Assembly: GCA_910586645.1 (NCBI GenBank)
Contig: CAJUIS010000004.1
Location: 1 to 64,000, forward strand
Direction of reading: 5' to 3'
DNA from: an uncultured Lachnospiraceae bacterium
Lineage (GTDB): Bacteria; Bacillota; Clostridia; Lachnospirales; Lachnospiraceae
DNA length: 64,000 bases
The position numbers and the translations under genes are program-made. Below are positions 10,626 through 19,081 of this stretch, in pieces. The notes beneath the pieces are model-generated. The model made no database searches. It had not been told where the DNA came from and worked only from the letters and a program-made list of their open reading frames with translations. The number at the start of each line of letters is the position of its first letter. Positions within the stretch are counted from its first letter, which is position 1.

Positions 10626-12331
10626 ATTTTCTCAAAAAATATCACCGTCATTTTATTTATCAGCTCGCCAGCCTGATTTTTCTGATTCTTGTTTTTATGC
10701 TGTGCGCTTACCTTCTCATCATCCGTTACTCTACGGATATGGTGCGAAAGAATACTCTGGATATGAACAAACGGCTTTTGGCTCAGACAGAAACCCGCGT
10801 CCGCGAATGCTGGGATTCCGTTTACAATGTGGCCGCTGCATTCTGTTATTCCCCGACTGCCCTGCAGTATCTTTCCGGCGATTCCTTAAGCCGCCTGCCG
10901 GACAGCGAGGAACTTGCAAGCGTATTTTCCAATACCCTGCTTCTGGATGAGCATATTTTAAGCGCATATCTGTATGACAACAGTCTTGTGCGCATCGCCG
11001 CTATGGGAAAAGAATTCCCGCTTTCCGTCTCTGACGCAGACGTCTGCGCCTCTATGGAAATCCGTGCGGAAAGCTTAAACGGCAAAAGAGACGCCGCCTT
11101 TTACGAAGTCTGGTATCCGATTTATAATCTGGAAAGCCCCAGATACCAGGATATGCTTGGCATATGCATCTTTATTCTGGACGACGCCCTGGCTGACTCA
11201 AAAGCCACGGAAAACAGCAGCGTTTTTCTTTTTGACGCAGACGGAAATATCCTAACGTCCACAGAAAACGCCCCTTCTCTTTCTTTCGCCGCACTGGCCA
11301 ATGAAGGAGATGAAAATATCCCCTGGCATTTTTACAGCCACTCGCTTTCGTTTAACGGCTGGAATATTGTAAGCCTGATTCCAAAAGAAGATCTGCAGCA
11401 CCCGGATCATATATTAAATTATATTGCCATTGCCGCTTTTTTCATTTCCTTTGTACTTTTTTTCATATTGATTATTTATTATAACTGGAAAATTACAATC
11501 CCTCTCCAGAACATTACAACTTTTATCCGGAACACAAACACAGAACCTCTGAAACGCCTTTCCTCCAACCGGAAAGATGAAATCGGAATCGTTGCGAACA
11601 GTTTAAATCAAATGCTGGATGAAAACAAACGGATCCAGGAGGAGCTTCGTCTTTCCCAGCGCCGCATTTACGAAACGGAGATTGAAAAAAAGCAGGCGGA
11701 AATCTTAGCCTACCGCAACCAGATTAACCCTCACTTTCTTTACAACACATTCGAGTGCATCCGCGGCATGGCGCTCTACCACGAAGCGGAGGACATTGCA
11801 GAAATCACGATGGCACTCTCCAACGTATTCCGCTTTGCCGTAAAAGGAGAAGACATTGTAACAGTCGGGGAAGAGATTGATTACATTTTAGAATATGCCA
11901 AAATCATAGATTACCGCTTTATGGGAAAAATAAGCGTGGACGTTTCCGTTCAGGACGATATCCGGGAGAAAAAACTCTTTAAGCTTCTCCTGCAGCCTCT
12001 TGTGGAAAACGCGGTCTTTCACGGACTGGAACAAAAAATGACGGAAGGGCTTGTCGAAGTTACCATCTTTGCTCCCGACAATTCTCATCTCTGCTTTATT
12101 ATTGAAGACAACGGCTGCGGCATAGAACCGGAAAAACTAAAAGAAATTCAGACTACGCTGGAAACCCAGAAAAACACTTCCCGCGTCGGTCTGTTCAACA
12201 TTTACCAGCGGCTCAAACTGTTTTACAGCGACAACTTTCAATTCCAGATCGAAAGCAGACAAAGCGAGGGAACCCGCATCACCATCCTGATTCCCGACAG
12301 CGCCGAAAAACAATTCATTCAGGAGGGATAG
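10622..12331 (+). CDS. YesM-like sensor histidine kinase
   Basis: 569 residues: a membrane helix at about 15-36, an extracellular region of about 230 residues, a second helix at about 264-286, HAMP, then the His_kinase domain with NQINPHFLYN (phospho-acceptor His about 371) and a HATPase with VENAVFHG and EDNGCG boxes. This is the YesM/LytS-like class that pairs with AraC-type regulators and usually senses carbohydrates in Firmicutes. It overlaps the solute-binding lipoprotein by 4 bp and is followed 4 bp later by the response regulator. The extracellular domain is the likely contact point for the lipoprotein (inference). Confidence 0.93.
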   Translation: MNFLKKYHRHFIYQLASLIFLILVFMLCAYLLIIRYSTDMVRKNTLDMNKRLLAQTETRVRECWDSVYNVAAAFCYSPTALQYLSGDSLSRLPDSEELASVFSNTLLLDEHILSAYLYDNSLVRIAAMGKEFPLSVSDADVCASMEIRAESLNGKRDAAFYEVWYPIYNLESPRYQDMLGICIFILDDALADSKATENSSVFLFDADGNILTSTENAPSLSFAALANEGDENIPWHFYSHSLSFNGWNIVSLIPKEDLQHPDHILNYIAIAAFFISFVLFFILIIYYNWKITIPLQNITTFIRNTNTEPLKRLSSNRKDEIGIVANSLNQMLDENKRIQEELRLSQRRIYETEIEKKQAEILAYRNQINPHFLYNTFECIRGMALYHEAEDIAEITMALSNVFRFAVKGEDIVTVGEEIDYILEYAKIIDYRFMGKISVDVSVQDDIREKKLFKLLLQPLVENAVFHGLEQKMTEGLVEVTIFAPDNSHLCFIIEDNGCGIEPEKLKEIQTTLETQKNTSRVGLFNIYQRLKLFYSDNFQFQIESRQSEGTRITILIPDSAEKQFIQEG

Positions 12332-12335
12332 AAAT

Positions 12336-13088
12336 ATGCTGACAATTTATATTGCTGATGATGAAGTTTGGATTACCATCGGATTAAAAAAACTAATCGA
12401 AAAATCTTCCTTTTCTTTTCAGGTAATCGGAGAAGCGGCCAACGGAGTAACCGCATTGGAAGACATACGCCGCCTTCGTCCGGACGTCCTTTTAACAGAT
12501 ATCCGTATGCCAGGACTGACAGGGCTTGAACTCTTAGAAGCAATCACGGGAGATAAAAGCCTTTCGACTCAGGTTGTGCTGATTTCCGGCTATTCTGATT
12601 TTGATTATGTCCAGGCGGCGATCCGGCTGGGCGCGCGGGACTACCTCCTAAAACCTGTAAAGCAGGAAGAACTAAACAGGATTCTCTGCAAACTTCAAAA
12701 AGAACTTACGCTTTCTTTCGGCAAAGAGAGTTCTGAAAACAGTGCAAAAGATCCCGCTGTAAGCCCCGGCATTTTAAGCGGCATCCTGTCAGAGATGAAG
12801 ACCCGCTATACAGAAAACATTTCATTAAACGAACTTTCGGAAAAATACGGACTGAGTTCCAGCCATTTAAGCATTCTGATAAAAAAAGAACTCGGCATTT
12901 CTTTTACCGAGTATATCACGTCCAAACGCCTTCAGAAAGCCAAGGAGCTTTTATCCGATGAATCGCTTTCCATAGAAGAAGTGGCAAACGCCACAGGCTA
13001 TCACGATTATTTCTATTTTACGAAGGTTTTTAAAAAGACGATGGGCATTTCCCCCAGCAAGTACCGAAAAGAACTGGAACGGGCATAA
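12336..13088 (+). CDS. YesN-like response regulator with AraC DNA-binding domain
   Basis: 250 residues. A receiver domain (1-120) has the phosphorylatable Asp in LLTDIRMPG (about residue 55) and a Lys in the LLKPV motif. The C-terminal about 100 residues form a double helix-turn-helix of the AraC type (YFTKVFKKTMGISPSKYR). It is the partner of the upstream YesM-like kinase. Likely targets are its own operon and the divergent GH2 gene, judged from position only. At 250 residues it lacks the long central domain of classical YesN proteins of about 500 residues. Confidence 0.93.
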   Translation: MLTIYIADDEVWITIGLKKLIEKSSFSFQVIGEAANGVTALEDIRRLRPDVLLTDIRMPGLTGLELLEAITGDKSLSTQVVLISGYSDFDYVQAAIRLGARDYLLKPVKQEELNRILCKLQKELTLSFGKESSENSAKDPAVSPGILSGILSEMKTRYTENISLNELSEKYGLSSSHLSILIKKELGISFTEYITSKRLQKAKELLSDESLSIEEVANATGYHDYFYFTKVFKKTMGISPSKYRKELERA

Positions 13089-13103
13089 GGCGCCGTATAC
13101 AGA

Positions 13104-13134
13104 AAGCCGGCTTTTACGCCGGCCTTCTTTTTTT
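13104..13134. terminator. Bidirectional intrinsic terminator between regulator and cysA
   Basis: AAGCCGGC and GCCGGCCTT arms surround a TTTTAC loop, with a T-rich run on the plus side. It lies between the convergent ends of the response regulator (13088) and cysA (13133). Confidence 0.85.
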
Positions 13135-14206
13135 ATAACGCTTCTACGTCAATTCCTTTCAGCAGATGGTTTTTCCGTATTTCTGCGCCTTTCTCGTCAA
13201 ACAGGTAGACCCGGTACAAAAGCACGCACATTTTTTCACCGATATCCACATGCCGGCGCTCCAAAGAACGGTTTGTCGTCAGGCGGACGCCGTTTACAAG
13301 AAGCGTCAGTTCCAGATAGCTGCCCCGGAACACAATATTCTCAATAACGCCCTCTTCCACGGCGTTCATCATGTTCGCAAACTTTTTATTGTCGCTTTTA
13401 AAAGCTTCCACAAATTCCGGCCGGACAATGACTTTCTTTTCTTCCGGTATTTCTTCATAGCCTTTAAATCCGGCAAGCTTTTCTAAAATCACAGAAGTTC
13501 CGATAAACTGCGCCACAAACGGCGTTTTCGGATTTTTATAAATGGCAATCGGGCTTCCCATCTGTTCCAGCCTGCCTTCATTGATAATAATAATATCGTC
13601 CGCCACTTCCACAGCCTCTTCCTGGTCATGCGTGACGAAAATACTCGTAATTCCGACTTTCCGGATCATATCTTTTAACCATTTCCGCAAGTCCTTACGG
13701 ACTTTTGCGTCAATTGCGGCAAACGGCTCATCCAAAAGCAAAAGCTGCGGATTCGGCGCAATCGCCCTGGCAAATGCAACTCTCTGCCTCTGCCCGCCGG
13801 AGAGCTGGTTCGGATACCGTTTTTCAAGCCCTTCAAGCCCTATCAGGGAAATCATTTCCATCACCCGGTCGTGGATTTTCTGTTTCTCTGCTTTCTGAAC
13901 CTTAAGGCCAAACGCGATATTGTCGTAAACGGTCATATACCGAAACAGCGCGTAATTCTGAAATACAAATCCTATGCCCCTCTTACTCGCCGGAACGTCA
14001 TTGACGACTTTCCCTTCAATCATCACATCTCCGCTGTCCTGACGCTCAAGCCCGGCCAGCATACGAAGAATCGTCGTTTTGCCGCTTCCGCTCGGCCCAA
14101 GCAGGGCCACAAGCTTTCCCTGCTCAATTCCAACATTAATCTTTTTTGCCGCTTCGTAATCTCCGAATTTTTTGCATATATTTTTCATTTCCACATACAT
14201 AGCCAA
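13133..14206 (-). CDS. cysA: Sulfate/thiosulfate ABC importer ATPase CysA
   Basis: 357 residues. It has Walker A GPSGSGKTT (37-45), the ABC signature LSGGQ (135-139), Walker B LLLLDE (155-160) and a C-terminal TOBE-like regulatory domain. It energises import of sulfate or thiosulfate at the inner face of the membrane. Last gene of sbp-cysT-cysW-cysA, 54 bp after cysW. The assignment to sulfate rests mainly on the permease pair and binding protein next to it, since CysA-type ATPases resemble other osmolyte and ion ATPases. Its stop overlaps the T-run of the downstream terminator. Confidence 0.9.
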   Translation of the reverse strand: MAMYVEMKNICKKFGDYEAAKKINVGIEQGKLVALLGPSGSGKTTILRMLAGLERQDSGDVMIEGKVVNDVPASKRGIGFVFQNYALFRYMTVYDNIAFGLKVQKAEKQKIHDRVMEMISLIGLEGLEKRYPNQLSGGQRQRVAFARAIAPNPQLLLLDEPFAAIDAKVRKDLRKWLKDMIRKVGITSIFVTHDQEEAVEVADDIIIINEGRLEQMGSPIAIYKNPKTPFVAQFIGTSVILEKLAGFKGYEEIPEEKKVIVRPEFVEAFKSDNKKFANMMNAVEEGVIENIVFRGSYLELTLLVNGVRLTTNRSLERRHVDIGEKMCVLLYRVYLFDEKGAEIRKNHLLKGIDVEAL

Positions 14207-14260
14207 CCTCCGGCGCGTTCTGCGCTTCTGAATCTTTTTCTTTTCCTGCCGCCAGGCAGC

Positions 14261-15103
14261 TTAAATGCCTTCCCGTTTCCCGCGGTACTCCAAGATATTT
14301 TTTAAAATCAGCATCACGAGCGCCATTCCTACTAAAAGCGAAGAAACTGCAAACGCCTGCGTAATGGAATCCGCGCTGCCCGCCATATACAAAGCGTCAA
14401 TTTCAAGCGGAAGCGTAAACGTCTTTCCTCTCGCTTTTGAAACGGCATAAACAGCTCCAAATTCTCCAAATGCTCTGGCCGCGCAGAGAATTATGCCGTA
14501 AATAAGTCCCCATCTGATATGCGGAAACGTAATTTTCCGAAAAATCGTAAAGCCTGACGCTCCCATCATTGCCGCGGCTTCCTCTTCATCCCGCCCCTCC
14601 GCATATAATATGGGAATAACCTCTCTTGAAATAAACGGAAATGTAACGAAAATCGTGGCAAGCACGACTGCCGGAACGGAAAACACAAATGAAATATCCG
14701 TGCCAAGCGCGTCATTGATCCCGTCAATCAAAGGCTTGGCCCATCCCGTCCGTCCAAATGTCATAATGTAGGCAAGGCCGGCAATGACCGGAGAAATGGA
14801 AAACGGAATGTCAATCAGCGTCGAAAGCACGTTTTTCCCACGGAAATCGAATTTTGTCACAAGCCAGGAAGCAACGACTCCAAATATTGTATTTACGGCA
14901 ACCGCAATCACCGTTGCAATCAGCGTCACTTTTAAAGCTGACAGCGTATTTTTTGCCGTAAGGGCGGCTCCATACGATTCCAGCCCGTCCGCCAGCGCCC
15001 GGTAAAGCACTTCAAAAAGCGGCAGAACCAGCATCAGGAGAAAAAACGCCACACTGATTCCGATTAAAATCCATTTTACGATTTTCTGACTGTTGTTTTT
15101 CAT
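14261..15103 (-). CDS. cysW: Sulfate ABC transporter permease CysW
   Basis: 280 residues with about six membrane helices and the EAA loop that contacts the ATPase (EEEAAAMMGASGFTIFRKI). Forms the membrane channel with CysT. It begins 9 bp after the cysT stop with AGGAGG upstream, so both are made together. Confidence 0.9.
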   Translation of the reverse strand: MKNNSQKIVKWILIGISVAFFLLMLVLPLFEVLYRALADGLESYGAALTAKNTLSALKVTLIATVIAVAVNTIFGVVASWLVTKFDFRGKNVLSTLIDIPFSISPVIAGLAYIMTFGRTGWAKPLIDGINDALGTDISFVFSVPAVVLATIFVTFPFISREVIPILYAEGRDEEEAAAMMGASGFTIFRKITFPHIRWGLIYGIILCAARAFGEFGAVYAVSKARGKTFTLPLEIDALYMAGSADSITQAFAVSSLLVGMALVMLILKNILEYRGKREGI

Positions 15104-15112
15104 AAATTCCTC

Positions 15113-15961
15113 CTATGCGTTCGTCCGGCGGCTTGCAACATATTGTATGACATTGATCGCAAACAGCATCAAAAACGATACGACAAGCAGAACCAGAGCA
15201 ATTGCCGCCGCTCCTTCATAATCCACATTGCCTGAATTTAATTTCTGCATAATTACATAAGAAACTACCTGCGTCCCGTTCTTTTCACTGTTGCCGGATA
15301 TATAAATCACACTTCCGTATTCTCCGATCCCTCTTGCCAGCGCAAGTCCAAAACCAGTGAGAAGAGCCGGACGGATTTCCGGAAAAACAATTCGAAAAAA
15401 AGCCGTCGTGCGGGAAGCTCCCAGCATATAAGCCGCTTCCTCGTAAGACGGGGAAAGCGTCTCAAGAACCGGCTGGATTGCCCGTACCACAAACGGAATC
15501 CCAATAAAAATCATGGCAATGACGATTCCTGTTTTTGTATAAGCGATTTCGATTCCCATTTTCTCAAAAGCCCTGCCCAAAAATCCGCTGTCGGAATACA
15601 TTTTTGTGAGCGTAATGCCGGCCACCGCGGTCGGCAGCGCAAAGGGAAGCTCAATCATCCCGTCCATCAGCCTTTTTCCGGGAAATTCATAACGCACCAA
15701 AACCCATGCCAAAATTACGCCGAATATACAGTTGATTACTGCGGCCGCCAACGCGCACCCAATGCTTGTAACAAATGCCTGTACAACATTTGGCCGCGTC
15801 AGAAGCTCCGCAAATTCTTTTCCGGAAAGCCGGAATGAATATGCAAGAACAGACGCCAGCGGAATTAAAATAATCAGTGAAAGCATAGCGACCGTAATTC
15901 CCATGCTCATCCCAAATCCCGGAATAATGGATTTTTTTCTTTTTGCCTGTACCTGTTTCAA
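15113..15961 (-). CDS. cysT: Sulfate ABC transporter permease CysT (CysU), TTG start
   Basis: 282 residues with six predicted helices and an EAA loop (SYEEAAYMLGASRTTAFFRI). The start is a TTG at 15961 preceded by AGGAGG at a spacing of 7; no ATG or GTG fits the RBS as well, and the encoded N-terminus KQVQAKRKKS is a normal cytoplasmic leader. Partner of CysW in the sulfate/thiosulfate channel. 26 bp separate it from the binding-protein gene. Confidence 0.88.
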   Translation of the reverse strand: MKQVQAKRKKSIIPGFGMSMGITVAMLSLIILIPLASVLAYSFRLSGKEFAELLTRPNVVQAFVTSIGCALAAAVINCIFGVILAWVLVRYEFPGKRLMDGMIELPFALPTAVAGITLTKMYSDSGFLGRAFEKMGIEIAYTKTGIVIAMIFIGIPFVVRAIQPVLETLSPSYEEAAYMLGASRTTAFFRIVFPEIRPALLTGFGLALARGIGEYGSVIYISGNSEKNGTQVVSYVIMQKLNSGNVDYEGAAAIALVLLVVSFLMLFAINVIQYVASRRTNA

Positions 15962-15987
15962 TTTGCCGCCTCCTGTGTGCCGTAAAT

Positions 15988-17019
15988 CTATTTTCCATAA
16001 ATCTCATCAAAAACAGCATCGTCCGTAAAGAAATCCTGATACGCCTGATCCCAGCCGCCAAAATCATCAATTGTACATAAATTTACAGATAAATCAAACA
16101 TATCCGCAAATTCCTGCAGCACGGTTTCATTTGACGGACGGTAAAAATGGCTGCCTGCCAGACGCTGCGCCTCTTCCGTATATAAATACTCCAAATAATC
16201 CTTCGCAATCTCCTGCGTGCCGTTTTCATCCGCGTTTTCATCTACGACAGCCACGGAAGGCTCCGCCAGAATACTGACGCTTGGCGTCACAATCTCATAC
16301 TCGCCCGGATACTCCTGCAATGTCAGAAGCGCTTCATTTTCCCACGCGATCAGCACGTCGCCCTGTCCGTTTTCCACAAACGTCGTCGTGGCCCCTCTTG
16401 CGCCGGAGTCCATAACCAGTACATTATTGTAAACTTTGGACACAAAATCCTTCATCTCCGATTCATTCCCGTTAAATTTTTCTTTTGCATACTGCCATGC
16501 GGCAAGGAAATTCCAGCAGGCGCCGCCGGAAGATTTTGGATCCGGCGTAATGATTTCGACGCCTTCTTTTGTCAAATCGTCCCAGTCGCCAATTCCCTTT
16601 TCATTGCCGTTTCGCACCAGAAAAATAATAACTGAAGTATAGGGCGAGCTGTTTCTGTCAAATTCGTCTATCCAGCCTTCCTCAATCAGTCCCGCTTCTT
16701 CAATTGCCGTAATGTCATGGGCGAGCGCAAGCGTTACGACGTCCGCGTCGTTTCCTTCGATCACGGAACGCGCCTGGGAGCCGGAACCGCCGTGAGACTG
16801 CACAAATTCTATGTCTTTTCCTGTTTCTTCTTTATAATGTTCAGAAAACATCTGATTATACGCTTCATAAAATTCGCGGGTCGGATCGTAAGATACATTT
16901 GTAAACGTAACCGTTCCATCCTCATTTTTGTCTCCGCAGCCTGCAAGCGCCGTAACCATACATCCGGCCGTCATCATCAGGCACACCGTTTTCCGAATAA
17001 AACCAATTCTTCTTTTCAT
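15988..17019 (-). CDS. Sulfate-binding lipoprotein of the ABC importer
   Basis: 343 residues. Lipoprotein signal with lipobox LAGC (Cys28), then the sulfate-binding fold: VTFTNVSYDPTREFYEAYN near residue 35, SHGGSGSQARSV near 90, and a PKSSGGACWNFLAAW segment near 160. These match the Sbp/CysP family, which captures sulfate or thiosulfate outside the cell. First gene of the importer operon; RBS AGGAGAGGAAG. The 323 bp upstream hold a good promoter and two LacI-type palindromes, so control by the divergent LacI regulator is likely (inference). No sulfate-reduction genes lie in the window. Confidence 0.9.
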   Translation of the reverse strand: MKRRIGFIRKTVCLMMTAGCMVTALAGCGDKNEDGTVTFTNVSYDPTREFYEAYNQMFSEHYKEETGKDIEFVQSHGGSGSQARSVIEGNDADVVTLALAHDITAIEEAGLIEEGWIDEFDRNSSPYTSVIIFLVRNGNEKGIGDWDDLTKEGVEIITPDPKSSGGACWNFLAAWQYAKEKFNGNESEMKDFVSKVYNNVLVMDSGARGATTTFVENGQGDVLIAWENEALLTLQEYPGEYEIVTPSVSILAEPSVAVVDENADENGTQEIAKDYLEYLYTEEAQRLAGSHFYRPSNETVLQEFADMFDLSVNLCTIDDFGGWDQAYQDFFTDDAVFDEIYGK

Positions 17020-17106
17020 CTGACTCTTCCTCTCCTGTCATTCATTCTTTTTATTATTTGCCAAACAAGACGCAGAAATACTTCCCTATTCCATGTCCAC
17101 CGTTAC

Positions 17107-17118
17107 GCAAACGTTTGC
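17107..17118. promoter_or_regulatory. LacI-type operator O2 in the importer leader
   Basis: GCAAACGTTTGC is a perfect 12-bp palindrome with the central CG typical of LacI-family operators. It lies about 55 bp downstream of the -10 box of the sulfate operon promoter, in the 5' leader. Its centre is 109 bp from the second palindrome, which would allow a looped repressor complex (inference). Confidence 0.75.
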
Positions 17119-17174
17119 TTTATTTATTTCTTCGCTTTACACTGAAAATTCTTTGCATTGTTTTTATAATATGG

Positions 17175-17204
17175 ATAATATATGAAATGCCTCTCTTTTG
17201 TCAA
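17175..17204 (-). promoter_or_regulatory. Promoter of the sulfate importer operon
   Basis: TTGACA (17199-17204 on the minus strand) with TATTAT (17175-17180) at a spacing of 18, or TATATT at 16. The upstream operator begins 9 bp before the -35 box and the second operator lies downstream, so the promoter sits between them. Confidence 0.75.
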
Positions 17205-17212
17205 CGACTTTT

Positions 17213-17230
17213 AAAGCAAACGTTTGCTTT
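17213..17230. promoter_or_regulatory. LacI-type operator O1 between importer and regulator
   Basis: AAAGCAAACGTTTGCTTT is a perfect 18-bp palindrome containing the same GCAAACGTTTGC core as the other operator. It sits about 113 bp before the LacI-family start codon and just upstream of the importer promoter, so it could serve both directions. The core resembles boxes of MalR-type regulators (from memory of the family). Confidence 0.8.
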
Positions 17231-17342
17231 CACTTTTCAAAAAAGCGGACGCAAAAACAGCGCCTGACAAAAAAAAATTTTTTTGATATACTTATCCCAG
17301 ATTCTATATTCACAAAGTCCCTATAAAGAAAAGGAGCAAATC

Positions 17343-18365
17343 ATGTCGTTAAAAAAAATTGCAGAAATGACAGGCGTATCTGTTTCCACTGTCTCAAGAG
17401 TGTTAAACAACGCTTCCTCTACCTGCGCTTCCAAAGAAGTCCGGGATAAAATTTTCGCCGCTGCAAGAGAAATTCACTATCTGCCCAATGAAAACGCGCG
17501 TATGTTAAAAAACGCTTCCCGGCAAACCGCTTTAAACCGCCATGTCAGCATTGTACTGGCAAGAATCCGGTCTTTGAACGACGATCCCTTTTTTTACGAG
17601 CTGTTCCGCAGCCTTGAACTTGCCCTGTTTGAAAACCAGACGGCAGTCGACCATGTCGTTTATGCAGAGGAATCCCCCGTTTCAGACGGCCGCAAACATA
17701 CCGTCCCCGCCGTTATTTCAAAATCCCAGGGCGTCATTATACTGGGACGCTGCTCTGAAAAGCTTCTGGCTCAGATTTTGGATTTAAACAAAAATGTCGT
17801 CGGCATCTGGAGAAACAGTATGAATTTCAACGTGGACGAAGTCGTATGCGACGGCCAAAAAGCCGCCGAACTTGCCATGCAGCATCTGATTTCACTTGGG
17901 CATACAAAAATCGCCTACATCGGCGACTGTTCTTACGAAAGCCGCTATGTCGGTTACTGCAATTCCCTGATCCGCCACACGCTTCCGATCAATTACGAGT
18001 GGATCCGGGCCACGGATCAGACAGATCCTTCCGCCGCCGCAGCCGCTTTTTATGAGCTGCTGGAACATACGCAGGATTTTTCTGCCGTTTTCTGCGCAAA
18101 TGACGTCACGGCAATAGAAGTTCTTAAAATAATAAAGAAAAACAAGAGAAAAATAAAAAGAAAAATTTCTGTAATTTCCATTGATAATATTGAAGAAAGC
18201 GGGAATGTCTCGCCGTTTTTGACGACGATTAACATCCCGAGAAAAGAAATGGCGCATATGGCCGCAGCTTTGCTGTTAGACAGAATTGCAAAAAAACATA
18301 CGGAAACGGTCCGCATTGAATTTCCCTGCCGTATTATAAACCGTGACAGCTGCTATCCAAAATAA
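17343..18365 (+). CDS. LacI-family transcriptional regulator
   Basis: 340 residues from the ATG at 17343, chosen because AAAGGAG lies 6 bases before it and the helix-turn-helix begins at once (LKKIAEMTGVSVSTVSRVLN); an in-frame ATG at 17283 would add 20 unrelated residues. An effector-binding domain of the periplasmic-binding type follows (AIYIGD-like and FCANDVTAIEVL motifs). Such proteins are usually repressors released by a sugar or sugar phosphate. It stands alone and diverges from the sulfate importer across two GCAAACGTTTGC palindromes. Autoregulation and control of the importer are both likely (inference); the effector is unknown. Confidence 0.9.
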   Translation: MSLKKIAEMTGVSVSTVSRVLNNASSTCASKEVRDKIFAAAREIHYLPNENARMLKNASRQTALNRHVSIVLARIRSLNDDPFFYELFRSLELALFENQTAVDHVVYAEESPVSDGRKHTVPAVISKSQGVIILGRCSEKLLAQILDLNKNVVGIWRNSMNFNVDEVVCDGQKAAELAMQHLISLGHTKIAYIGDCSYESRYVGYCNSLIRHTLPINYEWIRATDQTDPSAAAAAFYELLEHTQDFSAVFCANDVTAIEVLKIIKKNKRKIKRKISVISIDNIEESGNVSPFLTTINIPRKEMAHMAAALLLDRIAKKHTETVRIEFPCRIINRDSCYPK

Positions 18366-18392
18366 CGCCGGAAATCTGTGAAAAAAACAGTT

Positions 18393-19040
18393 TTAAACTG
18401 TCTCGTCCTCAAATATTTCTGCCAAAACTTCAGGCAGTTTGGCAAACGCCAGAACTGCCGGGACGCATTCTCTTATGCTCCCGAATCCATATGCCGCATG
18501 CACAAAATCTGCGCCCGCTTCCCTGCTTGCATTGTAATCCCCCTGAATATCCCCTACATAAACGGCATGATCCAGGCGGTTCCTCCTGATCACCAGCCCG
18601 ATATTGTATGCCTTTCCCATATTATTGTTTCCAAAACACTCAATATCTTTAAAATATTTCCAGAAATCATAATAATCCAAAAACGCCTCAATATACCCTT
18701 TCTGGCAATTGCTCACAATATAAAGCGGGTACCTGCAGGAAAGAGCCTTTAACGTATCTTCAAGCTGCGGATACAAAACGCCGCCGAATTTACGCAGGTA
18801 TGCGTTTTCATACTCCCCGCAGCAATCCGTCAGCGCGATGGCCTCCTCCTCTTTTAACATAGGGAATAAAGTTTTCGCAATATCCGTCATTGTAAGGCCC
18901 ATAACGCCCCGAATGTCTTCTTTCGTAATCCTGCGCAGCCCGTTTTTCTCCTTCCGCACCACTTCGTCCCAGGATTTTGCCACGTTTTCCGAAGAATCCC
19001 ACAGCGTCCCGTCCATATCGAAAATAACTCCTCTTTTCAT
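18393..19040 (-). CDS. HAD-superfamily phosphatase, phosphoglycolate phosphatase-like
   Basis: 215 residues from the ATG at 19040, which has AAAGGA at good spacing; an ATG at 19055 would add five residues. Motif I is FDMDGTLWDSS (nucleophile Asp8, Asp10), motif II VSN, and motif III/IV a Lys followed by YVGDIQGD. An alpha-helical cap sits between motifs I and II. It acts on a small phosphomonoester in the cytoplasm. It follows purD by about 40 bp and looks like the last gene of the purine operon, but the substrate cannot be assigned. It converges with the LacI-family gene. Confidence 0.88.
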   Translation of the reverse strand: MKRGVIFDMDGTLWDSSENVAKSWDEVVRKEKNGLRRITKEDIRGVMGLTMTDIAKTLFPMLKEEEAIALTDCCGEYENAYLRKFGGVLYPQLEDTLKALSCRYPLYIVSNCQKGYIEAFLDYYDFWKYFKDIECFGNNNMGKAYNIGLVIRRNRLDHAVYVGDIQGDYNASREAGADFVHAAYGFGSIRECVPAVLAFAKLPEVLAEIFEDETV

Positions 19041-19081
19041 TTCAATCCTTTCCATCTTAAAGATTCAAAAAAACCGCCTGG

